Positions 33,812 to 43,748 of a stretch of DNA of 45,569 bases are shown here, one piece after another; the stretch's first letter is position 1; each line of letters opens with the position of its first letter. A program made the translations under genes and the position numbers. Under the pieces are notes generated by a model. It was not told the origin of the DNA. It ran no database searches and saw nothing but the letters and a program-made list of their open reading frames with translations. This stretch comes from Paracoccaceae bacterium (GTDB lineage: Bacteria > Pseudomonadota > Alphaproteobacteria > Rhodobacterales > Rhodobacteraceae), in NCBI GenBank assembly GCA_026709265.1, contig JAPOTI010000065.1, forward strand, positions 1-45,569, read 5' to 3'.

Positions 33812-35370
33812 CTGAATCGAAAACAGATCGCAGTGTTCAAATTCGCCAGGCTCTGATTTCCGTATCAGACCGAACCGGGCTTGCTGACCTTGCCGGATTT
33901 CTTGTCAAACATGATATTGTGATCACGGCGACCGGGGGCACCGGAGATTATCTGCGCGCACAGGGAATCCCAGTTAACGACTTGGAGTCGATCAGCAGTT
34001 TTCGCCAACTCCTTGGAGGGCGTGTGAAATCACTGCATCCAGCAGTTCATGCAGCAATTCTTGCTGACCGCAATGAGGCTGACCATCTCAACGACCTTCA
34101 GTCTTTGGGAGTGCAGCCATTTGATCTTGTGATTGGCGGTCTTTACGCATTTGAATCGGTGGCAATTGATGGATGGAATGCATTGGCCAGAGAGGCCGTC
34201 GATATCGGCGGTCCCGCAATGATCCGGGCGGCGGCGAAGAACCATGAATGGGTCACCGTCATTGCCGATCCCGTCGACTATTCCGAGTTCAGCCAAGAGA
34301 TGCGAGAGGGTCAAGGAACAGTCAGCCACGGTTTTCGCCGCCGGATGGCCGCTTCCGTTTTCAGGAAAACTGCAGAATATGACGCCCGTATTGCCGATTC
34401 CCTGGATGGTGAGTTGCTTGCCAAGAACAAGACCCTGACCCTTCGACGAGTCCAGCAGCTTCGCTATGGCGAGAATCCGCACCAGCAAGCTGCCTTCTAT
34501 GCCGTCCCACCACTCTCCGGTTTTGCTGCTGCCAAGCAATGGGCTGGACCGGCACTGAGTTACAACAATATTGCGGATGCACAGGCAGCATTCTCCCTTG
34601 TCTCGGAATTCAACCCGGAAGAAACCTCAGCCTGCGCCATCATCAAACATGGTGCCCCCTGCGGTGTGGCCCTGAGCAGCCAAACTGCAATTGCGTTTGA
34701 GCGGGCGCGAATGACAGATCCGGTATCCGCTTTCGGTGGGGTGATCGGGCTGAATTGCTCTCTGGACCTGAGAACAGTCGAAGCCATCTCAAAACGATTT
34801 TTTGAGCTCATTGTGGCTCCCGATGCTGAACAAGACGCGATGCGCCACTTGCGTCAGAATGAGCGAATTCGGTTTGTTGCACTTCCACGCGATCAGTCAG
34901 GCCCGTCCATCGCGTGGCGTTCGGTTGCTGGCGGGTTCCTGGCACAGGAATCCAGTCAATTTGAGAAGGGCAATCTGGTTTGTCACGTGGTGACGAGGTT
35001 ACGCCCGAATCCGGCTCAATGGAGCGATCTGCAATTTGCCTGGATTGTTGCCAAACATGCCAAGTCGAATGCCATCACGATTGTCCGCGATGGTGCAGCC
35101 ATTGGTATCGGTTCCGGCCACACATCTCGCGTGGATGCCGCGCAGGCAGCAGCTGAGCCGTTATCCACAGTTCCAGAATCGGACCATGACCTCGTGGCGG
35201 CTTCTGATGGATTTTTTCCGTTTCCCGACAGCGTCGAAAAGTTGGCAGAGGCAGGAATCAGGGCCATTATTCAACCGGGCGGATCGAAACGTGATCAAGA
35301 CGTCATTGATGCGGCGAATCAAATGGGGATTGCGATGATTTTGACCGGTCGACGCCAGTTCCGTCATTAA
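33808..35370 (+). CDS. purH: Bifunctional AICAR formyltransferase / IMP cyclohydrolase
   Basis: A cytosolic enzyme of 520 residues catalysing the last two steps of purine synthesis. The IMP cyclohydrolase (MGS-like) domain at 1-200 shows ALISVSDRTGLADLAGFLV, TGGTGDYLRAQGIPV and GGRVKSLHPAVHAAILADR. The AICAR transformylase domain shows LRYGENPHQQAAFYA, CAIIKHGAPCGVAL with the catalytic Lys-His pair, AWIVAKHAKSNAI and GIGSGHTSRVDAA. The end is SKRDQDVIDAANQMG followed by IAMILTGRRQFRH. It overlaps the heparinase II/III gene by 4 bases (ATGA). Confidence 0.98.
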   Translation: MTESKTDRSVQIRQALISVSDRTGLADLAGFLVKHDIVITATGGTGDYLRAQGIPVNDLESISSFRQLLGGRVKSLHPAVHAAILADRNEADHLNDLQSLGVQPFDLVIGGLYAFESVAIDGWNALAREAVDIGGPAMIRAAAKNHEWVTVIADPVDYSEFSQEMREGQGTVSHGFRRRMAASVFRKTAEYDARIADSLDGELLAKNKTLTLRRVQQLRYGENPHQQAAFYAVPPLSGFAAAKQWAGPALSYNNIADAQAAFSLVSEFNPEETSACAIIKHGAPCGVALSSQTAIAFERARMTDPVSAFGGVIGLNCSLDLRTVEAISKRFFELIVAPDAEQDAMRHLRQNERIRFVALPRDQSGPSIAWRSVAGGFLAQESSQFEKGNLVCHVVTRLRPNPAQWSDLQFAWIVAKHAKSNAITIVRDGAAIGIGSGHTSRVDAAQAAAEPLSTVPESDHDLVAASDGFFPFPDSVEKLAEAGIRAIIQPGGSKRDQDVIDAANQMGIAMILTGRRQFRH

Positions 35371-36019
35371 ATCTGCAGGTTGCAAGTCCGGCGCGGCTAT
35401 CACAGGCGAAGACATGACATCCAAGGGGAAAGCCGCCAGCGGTGGCCTGATCGACGCCACCGTCGGTGTCCGACGCAGGGTCCAGCGAACATATCCCTCC
35501 GGAGACCGTCACAGCCCGATAGGTCTGGAGACGGTACGTGAATACGCTGTCCGGGTCACACTGGCGGTTGGCGGGAGAAGTGCGCCTCGTGGCCCGCCAG
35601 GATCCACGGCTGTCGGCAGAACAATGATGTTGCAACTTAAGAGTTCTCGGTATCAGGACAGACAATGACGTGCTCACAAGAAGTTTTGCCTAATTCATCT
35701 GCATTGCCACATCGAAATTGGTCTTGCGATACACTATAGTCATTGCTGTTGATCCTCACGGCACCCAATCTGAACGTTCTGACTGGGGTTACCAAAGGAC
35801 TGGAACGGGTCGGACCCAATGTCACAAAGCATTTGGGAGATGGAATGATGATGACACGATGATTTCGATGTTGAAATATGCCAAGGCTCCGCGCAAGGTT
35901 CAATCTGTCGTGAATGCTGGCGGAATTTTTGGATTGATGGACAGCAGAACCTTTGACGGTTTCGGGATTTTCTGGCTTGCGAAGGTTTGGGACTGTCGTG
36001 TCATCGCGCAGTTGGCTCA
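35371..36019. other. Intergenic gap between purH and lspA
   Basis: About 650 bases. Frames of up to 127 codons exist on both strands but show no family features and overlap each other antisense, so I do not call them. The lspA promoter should be here. No structured RNA or repeat identified. Confidence 0.45.
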
Positions 36020-36514
36020 ATGATGGTGCAATCTCAGGCCCTACGTGTGACCGTCTTCACCGCTGTGGCCGCTTTGGCGGTGGATCAACTGTCCAAACTG
36101 TTTGTTCTTGTGGTCCTGGATCTTGATCGGGTGGGTGAGATGGTGGTGGTGCCTTCACTGGTGCATTTTCGCATGGGCTGGAATACCGGCGTCAATTTTG
36201 GGCTGTTGGCAGGAGATTCCGCCCTGACACGCTGGTTGCTCGCGAGTCTTGGGATCGGCGCAGCAATTTGCATTGTCATCTGGAGTTGGCAAAAGCTCCG
36301 CAACCGCCTGGAGTATTTACTGGCTGGTGCCCTCGCGGGCGGCGCGGCCGCCAATGGGCTGGACCGGGTCATTCACGGCGCCGTCGTCGACTTTCTGAAC
36401 ATTTCCTGCTGTACAATCGACAACCCGTATGTTTTCAATCTCGCCGATGTGGCGATTGTCTGTGGTGCGGCTGGACTCGTCGTGTTCGGATTATTCAATC
36501 CTGGTAAAGGTTGA
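36020..36514 (+). CDS. lspA: Lipoprotein signal peptidase (signal peptidase II)
   Basis: An inner-membrane aspartic peptidase of about 164 residues with four TM helices that cleaves prolipoprotein signal peptides. The first helix carries AVDQLSKLFVL. Then comes NTGVNFGLLAG (the NxGxxFG motif). The two catalytic aspartates are in NGLDRVIHGAVVDFLN and FNLADVAIVCG. The frame is open from 35987; ATG 36020 starts at the normal place before helix 1. It heads a conserved alphaproteobacterial cluster with the DUF3035 lipoprotein, whose lipobox it would process, and two M16 peptidases. Confidence 0.93.
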   Translation: MMVQSQALRVTVFTAVAALAVDQLSKLFVLVVLDLDRVGEMVVVPSLVHFRMGWNTGVNFGLLAGDSALTRWLLASLGIGAAICIVIWSWQKLRNRLEYLLAGALAGGAAANGLDRVIHGAVVDFLNISCCTIDNPYVFNLADVAIVCGAAGLVVFGLFNPGKG

Positions 36515-36578
36515 ATATTTCTTGGACCTGTGATTGGAACATGCTGTATTTTGCGATGAGGGATGTGTAGGGGCGAAT

Positions 36579-36617
36579 ACCGTCAGCCTGAAACGCAACG
36601 CTTTTCAGGCTGACGGT
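36579..36617. repeat. Perfect 15-bp hairpin between lspA and the DUF3035 gene
   Basis: The left arm ACCGTCAGCCTGAAA (36579-36593) and the exact reverse complement at 36603-36617 are separated by a 9-base loop. Flanking GAAT/ATTC extends the symmetry with a small offset. No T-tract follows, so it may be an attenuating or stabilising hairpin within the cluster mRNA, or a REP-like element. Confidence 0.8.
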
Positions 36618-36747
36618 GAAATTCATAGGTCGTGGCAAGGCTCTCAATGCACATGGTATGCACCATGCAGACGCTTCCATCCCGGCGGCCTTGTCGTGTT
36701 GCAGATCACCGGGATATCCACCCCTTGGCTTGTAGAGGATCATGTTC

Positions 36748-37302
36748 ATGTTTCATCGTTTCAGTCGACACCATCAGTCCCGATTGATGCGTCTGGCGAT
36801 TGTGTTGACCGGTGCGATCGCGCTGGCGGGGTGTAATCTCGTCGGCGGTGACGACAATGATGAGCCCCCAAAATTATTGCAGTTCAAGAATGACGGTCGC
36901 CCCGATGCACTGGCAACGGTTCCAACGCGCCCACTCGTTTATCCAGACCGGACCATGGAACTGAAACCCCCCGATTTGCTACGGGGGAATCGTGCAGACC
37001 GAAGACCTGACAAAGAGGTCATTGTATCACTCGGTGGTGAAGCACGACAAACAGCCGGACAGTACGACCGCCACCTTGTCTCCCATGCAACGCGCCATGG
37101 TTATGATCCACTCATCCGCCGCCGCCTGGAAACAGAAGATATCGAATTCAGGCGGCGCAATGATGGCAGATTGCTGGAACGGGTTTTCCGGGTGAATCTG
37201 TATTTTGACGCTTACCGACCGATGTCCATAGACCCTTATGTTGAGCTTCAGCGACTCCGCGCTGCCGGCATACGGACACCTACTGCTCCTCCACCAAACT
37301 GA
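36748..37302 (+). CDS. DUF3035-family lipoprotein
   Basis: A lipoprotein of about 184 residues. The signal sequence ends in a clear lipobox, AIALAGCNLVGG, with Cys as the lipidated residue. The mature protein is hydrophilic and contains PPDLLRGNRADRRPDKE and the Arg-rich YDPLIRRRLETEDIEFRRR. DUF3035 proteins are restricted to alphaproteobacteria and usually sit between lspA and M16 peptidases; one suggestion is a role with the BAM outer-membrane assembly complex, which is not shown by this sequence. ATGs at 36742 and 36748 are both possible; GAGG spacing favours 36748. Confidence 0.85.
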   Translation: MFHRFSRHHQSRLMRLAIVLTGAIALAGCNLVGGDDNDEPPKLLQFKNDGRPDALATVPTRPLVYPDRTMELKPPDLLRGNRADRRPDKEVIVSLGGEARQTAGQYDRHLVSHATRHGYDPLIRRRLETEDIEFRRRNDGRLLERVFRVNLYFDAYRPMSIDPYVELQRLRAAGIRTPTAPPPN

Positions 37303-37387
37303 GCGCCGAGACTCTTGGCCTGATGTCAACGCATAGCCAATTTGGCGCCGATATGGGCCCTCACTCCATAGATTGGCAAAATTTCAG

Positions 37388-38731
37388 ATGAAGACATTTT
37401 TCCTTGGTGCGGTACTCTCTCTTCTGACGATGGCGGCATCACCAGTTGTGCATGCTGCCCATAAGATGAACGCGTTCCGGCTCGACAATGGTTTACAACT
37501 GGTGGTCATCGAGGATCGCCGGTCGCCAGCTATCTCGCAAACTCTATGGTACCGGGTTGGTGCTGCGGACGAGCCTCCGGGAAAGTCAGGGATTGCCCAT
37601 TATGTCGAACATTTGATGTTCAAGGGCACCAGGAATTTTGCCCCCGGTTTTTATCGACAAACCGTGCAGAATCTTGGTGGAAACGACAATGCCTTCACCA
37701 GTCGCGACAGTACCGGCTATATCCAGAGGATCGCTGCCGACCATCTCGAAACCATTATGGAACTTGAAGCCGATCGCATGCACAATCTGATCTTGACTGA
37801 CGATGATATCGAGACCGAGCGGCGCGTGGTGCTGGAAGAACGCAACATGCGGACGGACACCAACCCGGGTGCGTTGCTCAGCGAGCAGATGAGCGCATCA
37901 CTGTATCTCAATCACCCCTATTCCATTCCGATTATTGGCTGGCGACATGAGATCGAGCAACTCAGCCGCGACGACATTTTTGACTTCTACAAGACACATT
38001 ACGCCCCGAACAATGCCATCCTGGTCATCGCCGGGGATATTGCACCGCACGAAGCTCTTCGGTTGGCACAAGAACATTACGGGCCGCTGCAGGCAAACCC
38101 CCACATCAAGACACGCATCAGACCACAAGAGCCGCCGCACCTCGCTGAACGGCGGCTGGTGATGACTGATGAACGGATTGCCACCCCCTATATCGTCCGA
38201 CGCTACCTCGCGTCTGAGCGCAATCCCGGCGAACAGCGGACAGCCGCATCACTGTCACTTCTCGCTGCAATCCTCGGCGGAGATGGGATCAATTCCTTTT
38301 TGACGCAAAAACTGGAAATAGAGGCCAATATTTCCATCTATTCAAGTGCCTATTATCGCGGAACGTCGGTCGATCCGACAGGTTTCGGACTCGTTGTCGT
38401 ACCGGCAGATTCGGTGACGATGCAGGAAGCAGAAGAGGCACTCGATGAGGCACTCGATGAATTCCTGCAAACCGGCGTGGAAGAAGCGCAGTTGAACCGC
38501 ATAAAGAAGGGGATTTATGCTGCGAACATCTATGAGCAGGACTCGGTACAGAGTGTTGCACGACGCGTGGGCGAAGCTCTGTCTTCAGGTTTAACGCTCG
38601 AAGATGTCAGGGTATGGCCAGATATCCTGCAATCTGTCACAGCTGCGGAAATTCTTGATGCAGCACGATCCCTCTTCCGCCCGGAATCTTCGGTGACCGG
38701 CTGGGCCTTGAACGAAGACATCGAGTCATGA
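37388..38731 (+). CDS. M16-family zinc metallopeptidase, catalytic member
   Basis: A secreted or periplasmic M16 (pitrilysin-type) peptidase of 447 residues. A signal peptide is present (FFLGAVLSLLTMAASPVVHA). The inverted zinc motif HXXEH reads HYVEHLMFKGT, with the distal Glu in ETERRVVLEERNMR about 75 residues later. GGNDNAFTSRDSTGY and the M16 C-terminal domain (YYRGTSVDPTGFGLVVV) are typical. It should process short peptides or signal-peptide remnants with the partner encoded next. TTG 37373 is in frame; ATG 37388 is preferred. Overlaps the next gene by ATGA. Confidence 0.92.
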   Translation: MKTFFLGAVLSLLTMAASPVVHAAHKMNAFRLDNGLQLVVIEDRRSPAISQTLWYRVGAADEPPGKSGIAHYVEHLMFKGTRNFAPGFYRQTVQNLGGNDNAFTSRDSTGYIQRIAADHLETIMELEADRMHNLILTDDDIETERRVVLEERNMRTDTNPGALLSEQMSASLYLNHPYSIPIIGWRHEIEQLSRDDIFDFYKTHYAPNNAILVIAGDIAPHEALRLAQEHYGPLQANPHIKTRIRPQEPPHLAERRLVMTDERIATPYIVRRYLASERNPGEQRTAASLSLLAAILGGDGINSFLTQKLEIEANISIYSSAYYRGTSVDPTGFGLVVVPADSVTMQEAEEALDEALDEFLQTGVEEAQLNRIKKGIYAANIYEQDSVQSVARRVGEALSSGLTLEDVRVWPDILQSVTAAEILDAARSLFRPESSVTGWALNEDIES

Positions 38732-40113
38732 TCTCCCGCCTGGCTACAACAATTTTACTGTCCCTGACCTTGCCGGGTATCGCGCAAAGTCTGGACATCC
38801 AAAAAGTGACATCACCAGGCGGCATCACGGCATGGCTGGTGGAAGATCATTCGATTCCCTTCACCGCGCTTGAAATTGATTTCCTTGGTGGTGCTGCCAT
38901 CGAAAATGCGGCTGAAACCGGAACCGCATATTTCCTGTCCGGCCTCTTCGACGAGGGTGCAGGAGACTACGACGCATCCGCATATCAGCGACAAATGCGC
39001 GATGTGGCCGCAGAATTCAGTTTTGACGCCTATCGTGAGAGCATTTCCGTCCGTGCGCGCTTTCTGACCGAATACAGGGACGAATCGATCGAACTTCTCC
39101 GGTTGGCCCTGCAAGAGCCGCGATTTGACCCGGAACGCGTCGAATTTGTTCGCAACCAGATTCTTGCGATCCTCGCCGACCGGGCAAGCGCACCCAACGA
39201 CATTGCCAGTGACACGGTCAATCAACTGGCTTTTGGTGATCATGTCCTCGGTCGGCCGATCGAGGGGAATGAAGAGTCCGTCCGCGCACGTACCAGTGAC
39301 GAATTGGAACAGTTTCGGCAGCGTGCCTTGACACGCGACGGGGCGTATATCGGTGTCGCCGGGGACATCAGTCCCGGAGAACTCGGAATCTTGCTCGATG
39401 AACTGCTGGGAGGATTGCCGCTGGATGCACCTGAACTGCCCCCTGCACCGGACTATCGTCTCGGTGGCGGCACGACGGTGATTGAATTTCCCACGCCGCA
39501 ATCAACAGTTGTATTCATGCAGGAAGGGATTCTCCGCAATGATGAGGATTTTTTGACCGCTTATGTGATGAACGAAATCCTGGGGTCACCAAGCTATTCT
39601 TCACGATTGCAGAAGGAAGTCCGCGAGGAACGTGGCTTGACCTATGGAATCGCATCGTTTCTCGGTACGCATTCAACTGTCGGATTTGTAACGGGGCGTT
39701 TTTCAACCGAAAATCAATCAGTGCGCGAAGCGGTTGAAGTGGTCGCCGAAATATGGAGAGACCTGGCAAATGACGGGGTTGATGAAGCAGAACTGTCACG
39801 GGTCAAGACCTATCTGATGGGTGCCTATCCGCTGCGTTTTGATGGCAATGGCAGCATTGCCTCAATACTGGCATCGATGCAGCGCGACGACCTGCCGATA
39901 ACCTATGTCGAAAATCGTAACACCATGATCGATCAGTTGACACCTGACGATGTCAGCCGTGTCGCGGCGCGGATTTTGCGGCCCGACGATTTGCATTTTG
40001 TGATTGTTGGACAGCCCGAAGGGCTTGATCCCGCCGTGACGGACGAAAGTGTCGCTATCAGCGGCCAGTCAGTATTCGAACGGCCAGAACAGATCCATGA
40101 TCGGCCGGATTGA
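38728..40113 (+). CDS. M16-family peptidase, non-catalytic partner
   Basis: A second M16 homologue of 461 residues with signal peptide (MISRLATTILLSLTLPGIAQS). The zinc motif is absent: where HXXEH is expected the sequence is AYFLSGLFDEGAGDY. The rest follows M16 structure: FSFDAYRESISVRARFLTE, the FNxRVDLV-like C-terminal part with SRLQKEVREERGLTYGIAS. Its R/Y pair (RGLTYG) is the substrate-binding motif of the C-terminal M16 half. Such catalytic plus substrate-binding pairs form heterodimers like mitochondrial processing peptidase, so it should pair with the upstream gene product, from which it is coupled by a 4-base overlap. Confidence 0.92.
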   Translation: MISRLATTILLSLTLPGIAQSLDIQKVTSPGGITAWLVEDHSIPFTALEIDFLGGAAIENAAETGTAYFLSGLFDEGAGDYDASAYQRQMRDVAAEFSFDAYRESISVRARFLTEYRDESIELLRLALQEPRFDPERVEFVRNQILAILADRASAPNDIASDTVNQLAFGDHVLGRPIEGNEESVRARTSDELEQFRQRALTRDGAYIGVAGDISPGELGILLDELLGGLPLDAPELPPAPDYRLGGGTTVIEFPTPQSTVVFMQEGILRNDEDFLTAYVMNEILGSPSYSSRLQKEVREERGLTYGIASFLGTHSTVGFVTGRFSTENQSVREAVEVVAEIWRDLANDGVDEAELSRVKTYLMGAYPLRFDGNGSIASILASMQRDDLPITYVENRNTMIDQLTPDDVSRVAARILRPDDLHFVIVGQPEGLDPAVTDESVAISGQSVFERPEQIHDRPD

Positions 40114-40202
40114 CCGAGGGCCACGCCCGGTAGGTTGTTTCATCCAAGTCCGTACATGGGCCAGTCACATGACGTCCGTCCTGCGGGCATGGAGATTGGA
40201 TT

Positions 40203-42074
40203 GTGGCGGCGATGATGGAGAATGACACCGGCCACTCTGTACCCCGCGTGCGCAGATTGGATAGTGCCTCTGTCAATCGCATTGCTGCCGGTGAGGTGAT
40301 TGAACGCCCGGCATCAGTCGTCAAGGAGCTTGTCGAGAATGCGATGGATGCCAAAGCCCGTCACATTGAAATCCACTATTCGCAGGGCGGCAAATCACTG
40401 ATTCGTGTAACCGATAACGGTTGGGGAATTGAAAGCGAGGATTTGCCGTTGGCAGTTTCACGACATGCCACCTCGAAGATTGACGGGTCAGATCTGATGA
40501 ATATCCGTAGCCTCGGTTTTCGTGGAGAAGCTTTGGCTTCCATGGGTGCCGTCGGATGCCTGACAGTCACCAGTCGCGCAGCGGGTACAGATTGTGCCCA
40601 TATGGTCGTGGTCGAGAACAACGAGATCTCATCACTACGCCCGGCTGCCTTGGCGGTGGGGACAGTGGTCGAGTTGACTGGTCTCTTCACATCAATGCCC
40701 GCCCGATTGAAGTTTTTGCGCACAGATCGTGCCGAGTCGGGTGCTATTGCCGCTGTACTCCGCTCGCTGGCGATGGCGTCTCCACAAACGGGGTTTGATC
40801 TCAGGGAAATTCGCCCGCATGACCAGACAGTGCGCAGGGTTTTCCAATACGGAACTGGCTCCAACTTGTTGGAGCGCATAAATGCAGTGATCGGCGGGGA
40901 CTTTACCGACAATTGCTGTGAAATTCATGCTGAAAGGGGTGAGATCAAACTTCACGCTTTTGCCGCCATACCGACATACAATCGTGGATCTTCAACGGCA
41001 CAGCATCTATTTGTGAATGACCGTCCGGTGCGCGACAAGTTGCTGTTTGGTGCACTCCGTGCTGCATATGCGGGTTTGCTCCCGCCGGGCCGTTACCCGG
41101 TTGCCACAGTTTTCCTGACATGTGCGCCGCATCTCGTCGATGTCAATGTCCATCCGGCAAAAACCGAGGTCCGGTTCAGAAATCCGTCAGAGATCCGGGC
41201 GCTGATTGTTTCTGCTTTGCGCGATGCGCTATCCGTTGCAGGACAGCGCAGCGCAACTTCTCTTTCGCATTCTCTCGGCACCGCATGGCAAGACCGGACG
41301 GTATCGCAACAACATCATTATCGTGAACCAGGCAAAAGCTATCAACTGCGCGGCACAATCCCGTCTCCCGTGGCCGGGGTTCAATCGGATTCGTCGGTGA
41401 TCAGTGACAGGGCAATTCAGCAGAGTGGCCTTGGAGATTTTCCGCCATGGGTTGAACAGGCACCGACAGAGGACGATGTCCCAAGCGATGACTATCCACT
41501 CGGAATTGCCCGGATGCAGCTGCAAAATCTGTTCATTCTTGCCGAAAATAGCAGGGGGATTGTGATCGTTGACCAGCATGCTGCACATGAACGCATCGTT
41601 TATGAAGAACTTAAAACCATCTTTGCAAGCGAAGACACCCAGGCACAACTGTTACTGGTACCGGATGTGGTGTCACTCAGTGATGATGATCGATCCCTGC
41701 TGGAGTCTTTTCGGGACAATCTTGCACGAATGGGTCTGGAGTTTGAGTCTTTTGGTCAGGGAGCGGTTTGTGTTCGTACACTACCGGCTATTCTGGGCAA
41801 TGCAACGGACTGTGCATCACTCTTGCGCGACATTGCCGACTCGCTACGGGAAACGGGTGAAGCACAAGCATTGGAACAGAGAATTCATACGGTGATCAGC
41901 AGTATGGCCTGTCATGGATCGATTCGCGCTGGCAGACGACTCTCTGGCAATGAGATGAACGCGTTGCTTCGTGCAATGGAGACCACCCCGAATTCAGGTC
42001 AATGCAATCACGGAAGGCCAACCTGGATCCAACTGAATCTCAAGGATATCAAGAAACTCTTCGGGCGGAGATAG
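40203..42074 (+). CDS. mutL: DNA mismatch repair protein MutL, endonuclease type
   Basis: A mismatch-repair ATPase of 623 residues. The GHKL ATPase motifs are KELVENAMDAKA, IRVTDNGWGIE, and TSKIDGSDLMNIRSLGFRGE with ALASMGAV next. The C-terminal domain carries the endonuclease motif DQHAAHERIVYEE (DQHA-X2-E-X4-E), ACHGSIRAGRRLS and QCNHGRPTWIQL (the CPHGRP-type motif with Pro changed to Asn). So this MutL should nick DNA itself, as expected for bacteria lacking MutH. GGAG is 8 bases before GTG 40203; ATG 40212 is an alternative. mutL next to the M16/lspA cluster is usual in this group. Confidence 0.95.
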   Translation: MAAMMENDTGHSVPRVRRLDSASVNRIAAGEVIERPASVVKELVENAMDAKARHIEIHYSQGGKSLIRVTDNGWGIESEDLPLAVSRHATSKIDGSDLMNIRSLGFRGEALASMGAVGCLTVTSRAAGTDCAHMVVVENNEISSLRPAALAVGTVVELTGLFTSMPARLKFLRTDRAESGAIAAVLRSLAMASPQTGFDLREIRPHDQTVRRVFQYGTGSNLLERINAVIGGDFTDNCCEIHAERGEIKLHAFAAIPTYNRGSSTAQHLFVNDRPVRDKLLFGALRAAYAGLLPPGRYPVATVFLTCAPHLVDVNVHPAKTEVRFRNPSEIRALIVSALRDALSVAGQRSATSLSHSLGTAWQDRTVSQQHHYREPGKSYQLRGTIPSPVAGVQSDSSVISDRAIQQSGLGDFPPWVEQAPTEDDVPSDDYPLGIARMQLQNLFILAENSRGIVIVDQHAAHERIVYEELKTIFASEDTQAQLLLVPDVVSLSDDDRSLLESFRDNLARMGLEFESFGQGAVCVRTLPAILGNATDCASLLRDIADSLRETGEAQALEQRIHTVISSMACHGSIRAGRRLSGNEMNALLRAMETTPNSGQCNHGRPTWIQLNLKDIKKLFGRR

Positions 42075-42372
42075 TGCCGAAGCCTGTCCGTAAAGGAAAT
42101 CAACCGCGGGCGCCGCAAAGACACTGTCGTTGACAATCAGTGATGGTTCGGCACACTTGCCATCCTATGTTTGGCAATGTGCATCGATGCCGCCCCGCAT
42201 CTGTGAAATCATCCTGAAATCAGCGACGCTGTCGCTGAACCCGTCCAAAGCCCGGGAATTTACCCAAACTGCCGGTCAATCCACAAATCAATCAGCGAAC
42301 GACAGAAATACAGACTTTCCACTCTATCTGATTTGACTCATATTTTGACACGTTATTGAGGAATTGACTTCC
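42075..42372. other. Intergenic gap after mutL
   Basis: About 300 bases without a supportable gene or repeat. It precedes the ATPase pseudogene and may hold its old promoter. Confidence 0.4.
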
Positions 42373-43549
42373 ATGGCATCGGGGTCAAAAATTCTGACGC
42401 GTTACCTACGGGAATCCATTCTGGAAGACCTGAGACACAAGATGGTTTTCCTCAGTGGTCCATGACAGATTGGAAAACCACGCTGGTGCTCGACTGTTTG
42501 GGGGCGCAGGACCGGCGCCATCCTCCCGCTTATCTGAATTGGGACAGCCCGCATGTCTGCAAGCCATGACTCGATGCTGAGATTCCCGGAGACCCCGCAT
42601 GATTGGTGCTGGATGAAATTCACAAGTTTCCCCGCTGGCGTAATGGGGTCAACGGATTGTTTGACATCAAAAAAGACAAAATGTCATTCTTGGTCACCGG
42701 TTCTGCAAGGCTCTATCATTGCCGCAAGGGCGGCGACTCACGGCAAGGCCACTATCACCATTACCGTCTCCACCCTTTGTCGCTCAGTGAATTGATACCA
42801 CCGCCCCATGTCAATGATCTTGAATTGCTTATGCGACTTGGGGAATTCCCTGAACCTTTTCTCGCGGGCGATACGCGCACCTGGCGTCGCTGGCAACGCG
42901 AACGCGTCGCACGAGTTGTTGATGAGGATTTGTGCGATGCCGAGAATTGACGTCAGGTCGGGTTGGTCAAATTACTGATCGAGGCGCGACCCGATCGGGT
43001 TGGCTCACCCCTTTCGATCAAGAGTCCCAGCGAAGATTTACAGCTCGCACACGAAACGGTGAGCCGCTGGATTGAGATTCTGGAAAATCTCTAAGTCTGT
43101 TTCCGGATACCTCCTTTCGGTGCATTGCGCATTCGCGTGGTCAAGAAGGCGGCCAAGCTCTATCTCTGGGATGGGTCGAACATCCCCGGACGGGGTGAAC
43201 GTTTCAAGAATCTGGTCGCCAGTCACCTGCTCAAATAATGTCATTTTGTTGAAGATACCGCGGGGTTTTTCGTATGGAACTTCGCTTCATTCGCGATACT
43301 GACAGGCGTGAAGTGGATTTTGTTGTCCTCAAGGATCGGCAACCTCTATTCACCGTAGAATGCAAGTCGGGTGAAAGGTCACCGAGCCACGCAATCGGGT
43401 ATTTCTGCAAACGCACAGAAATCCCGCATTTTTACCAGGTCCATATGGGCAGTCGGGAGTTCATCTCCAACAGAACCCGCGGGATGCCATTCACGACGTT
43501 TTGCCGGGAAATGAATTTACCACAACCGGGTCGTGATGCACGGCGCTGA
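42373..43549 (+). pseudogene. DUF4143/AAA_14 ATPase, multiply disrupted
   Basis: A decayed ATP-binding protein of about 390 codons. Original order is readable: ILTRYLRESILEDL and MVFLSGP at the N-terminus, the Walker A region, then LVLDEIHKFPRWRNGV (Walker B), FLVTGSARLYHCRKGGDS, SRWIEILENL, RVVKKAAKLYLWDGSN, FKNLVASHLLK, and the C-terminal nuclease-like DTDRREVDFVVLKDRQPLF with TVECKSGER. Lesions: TGA 42463-42465 just before the P-loop, loss of one A in the run at 42473-42476 that wrecks Walker A, TGA 42948-42950, TAA 43092-43094, TAA 43236-43238, and a frame change near 43270. Another frame change lies before 42603. Intact relatives are common defence- or island-associated ATPases. Confidence 0.88.
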
Positions 43550-43748
43550 AAAACCTTGCCTGAACGGTCAGGGATACAAGAACTGCGCTTGAGCGCAACT
43601 GCCGTCGATTCATCACTGATTGATGTCCAGAATTCTCGTCGCCGACAACCGCAATCACCTGCGAAAAGTCTGGAAACAAGTTGCAGAATCATGTTGACGT
43701 CTTGCAGAGACGATTCAAGCTGGTTTGAGACCCTGAGGAATGAAGCTG

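Noticed and set aside
35637-36023. Overlapping open frames on both strands (127 and 101 codons) between purH and lspA
   Set aside because: They are antisense to each other, have no domain features and no credible start sites; treated as noncoding.
38812-39501. 229-codon open frame on the minus strand
   Set aside because: Antisense to the second M16 gene, which is well supported and coupled to its upstream partner.
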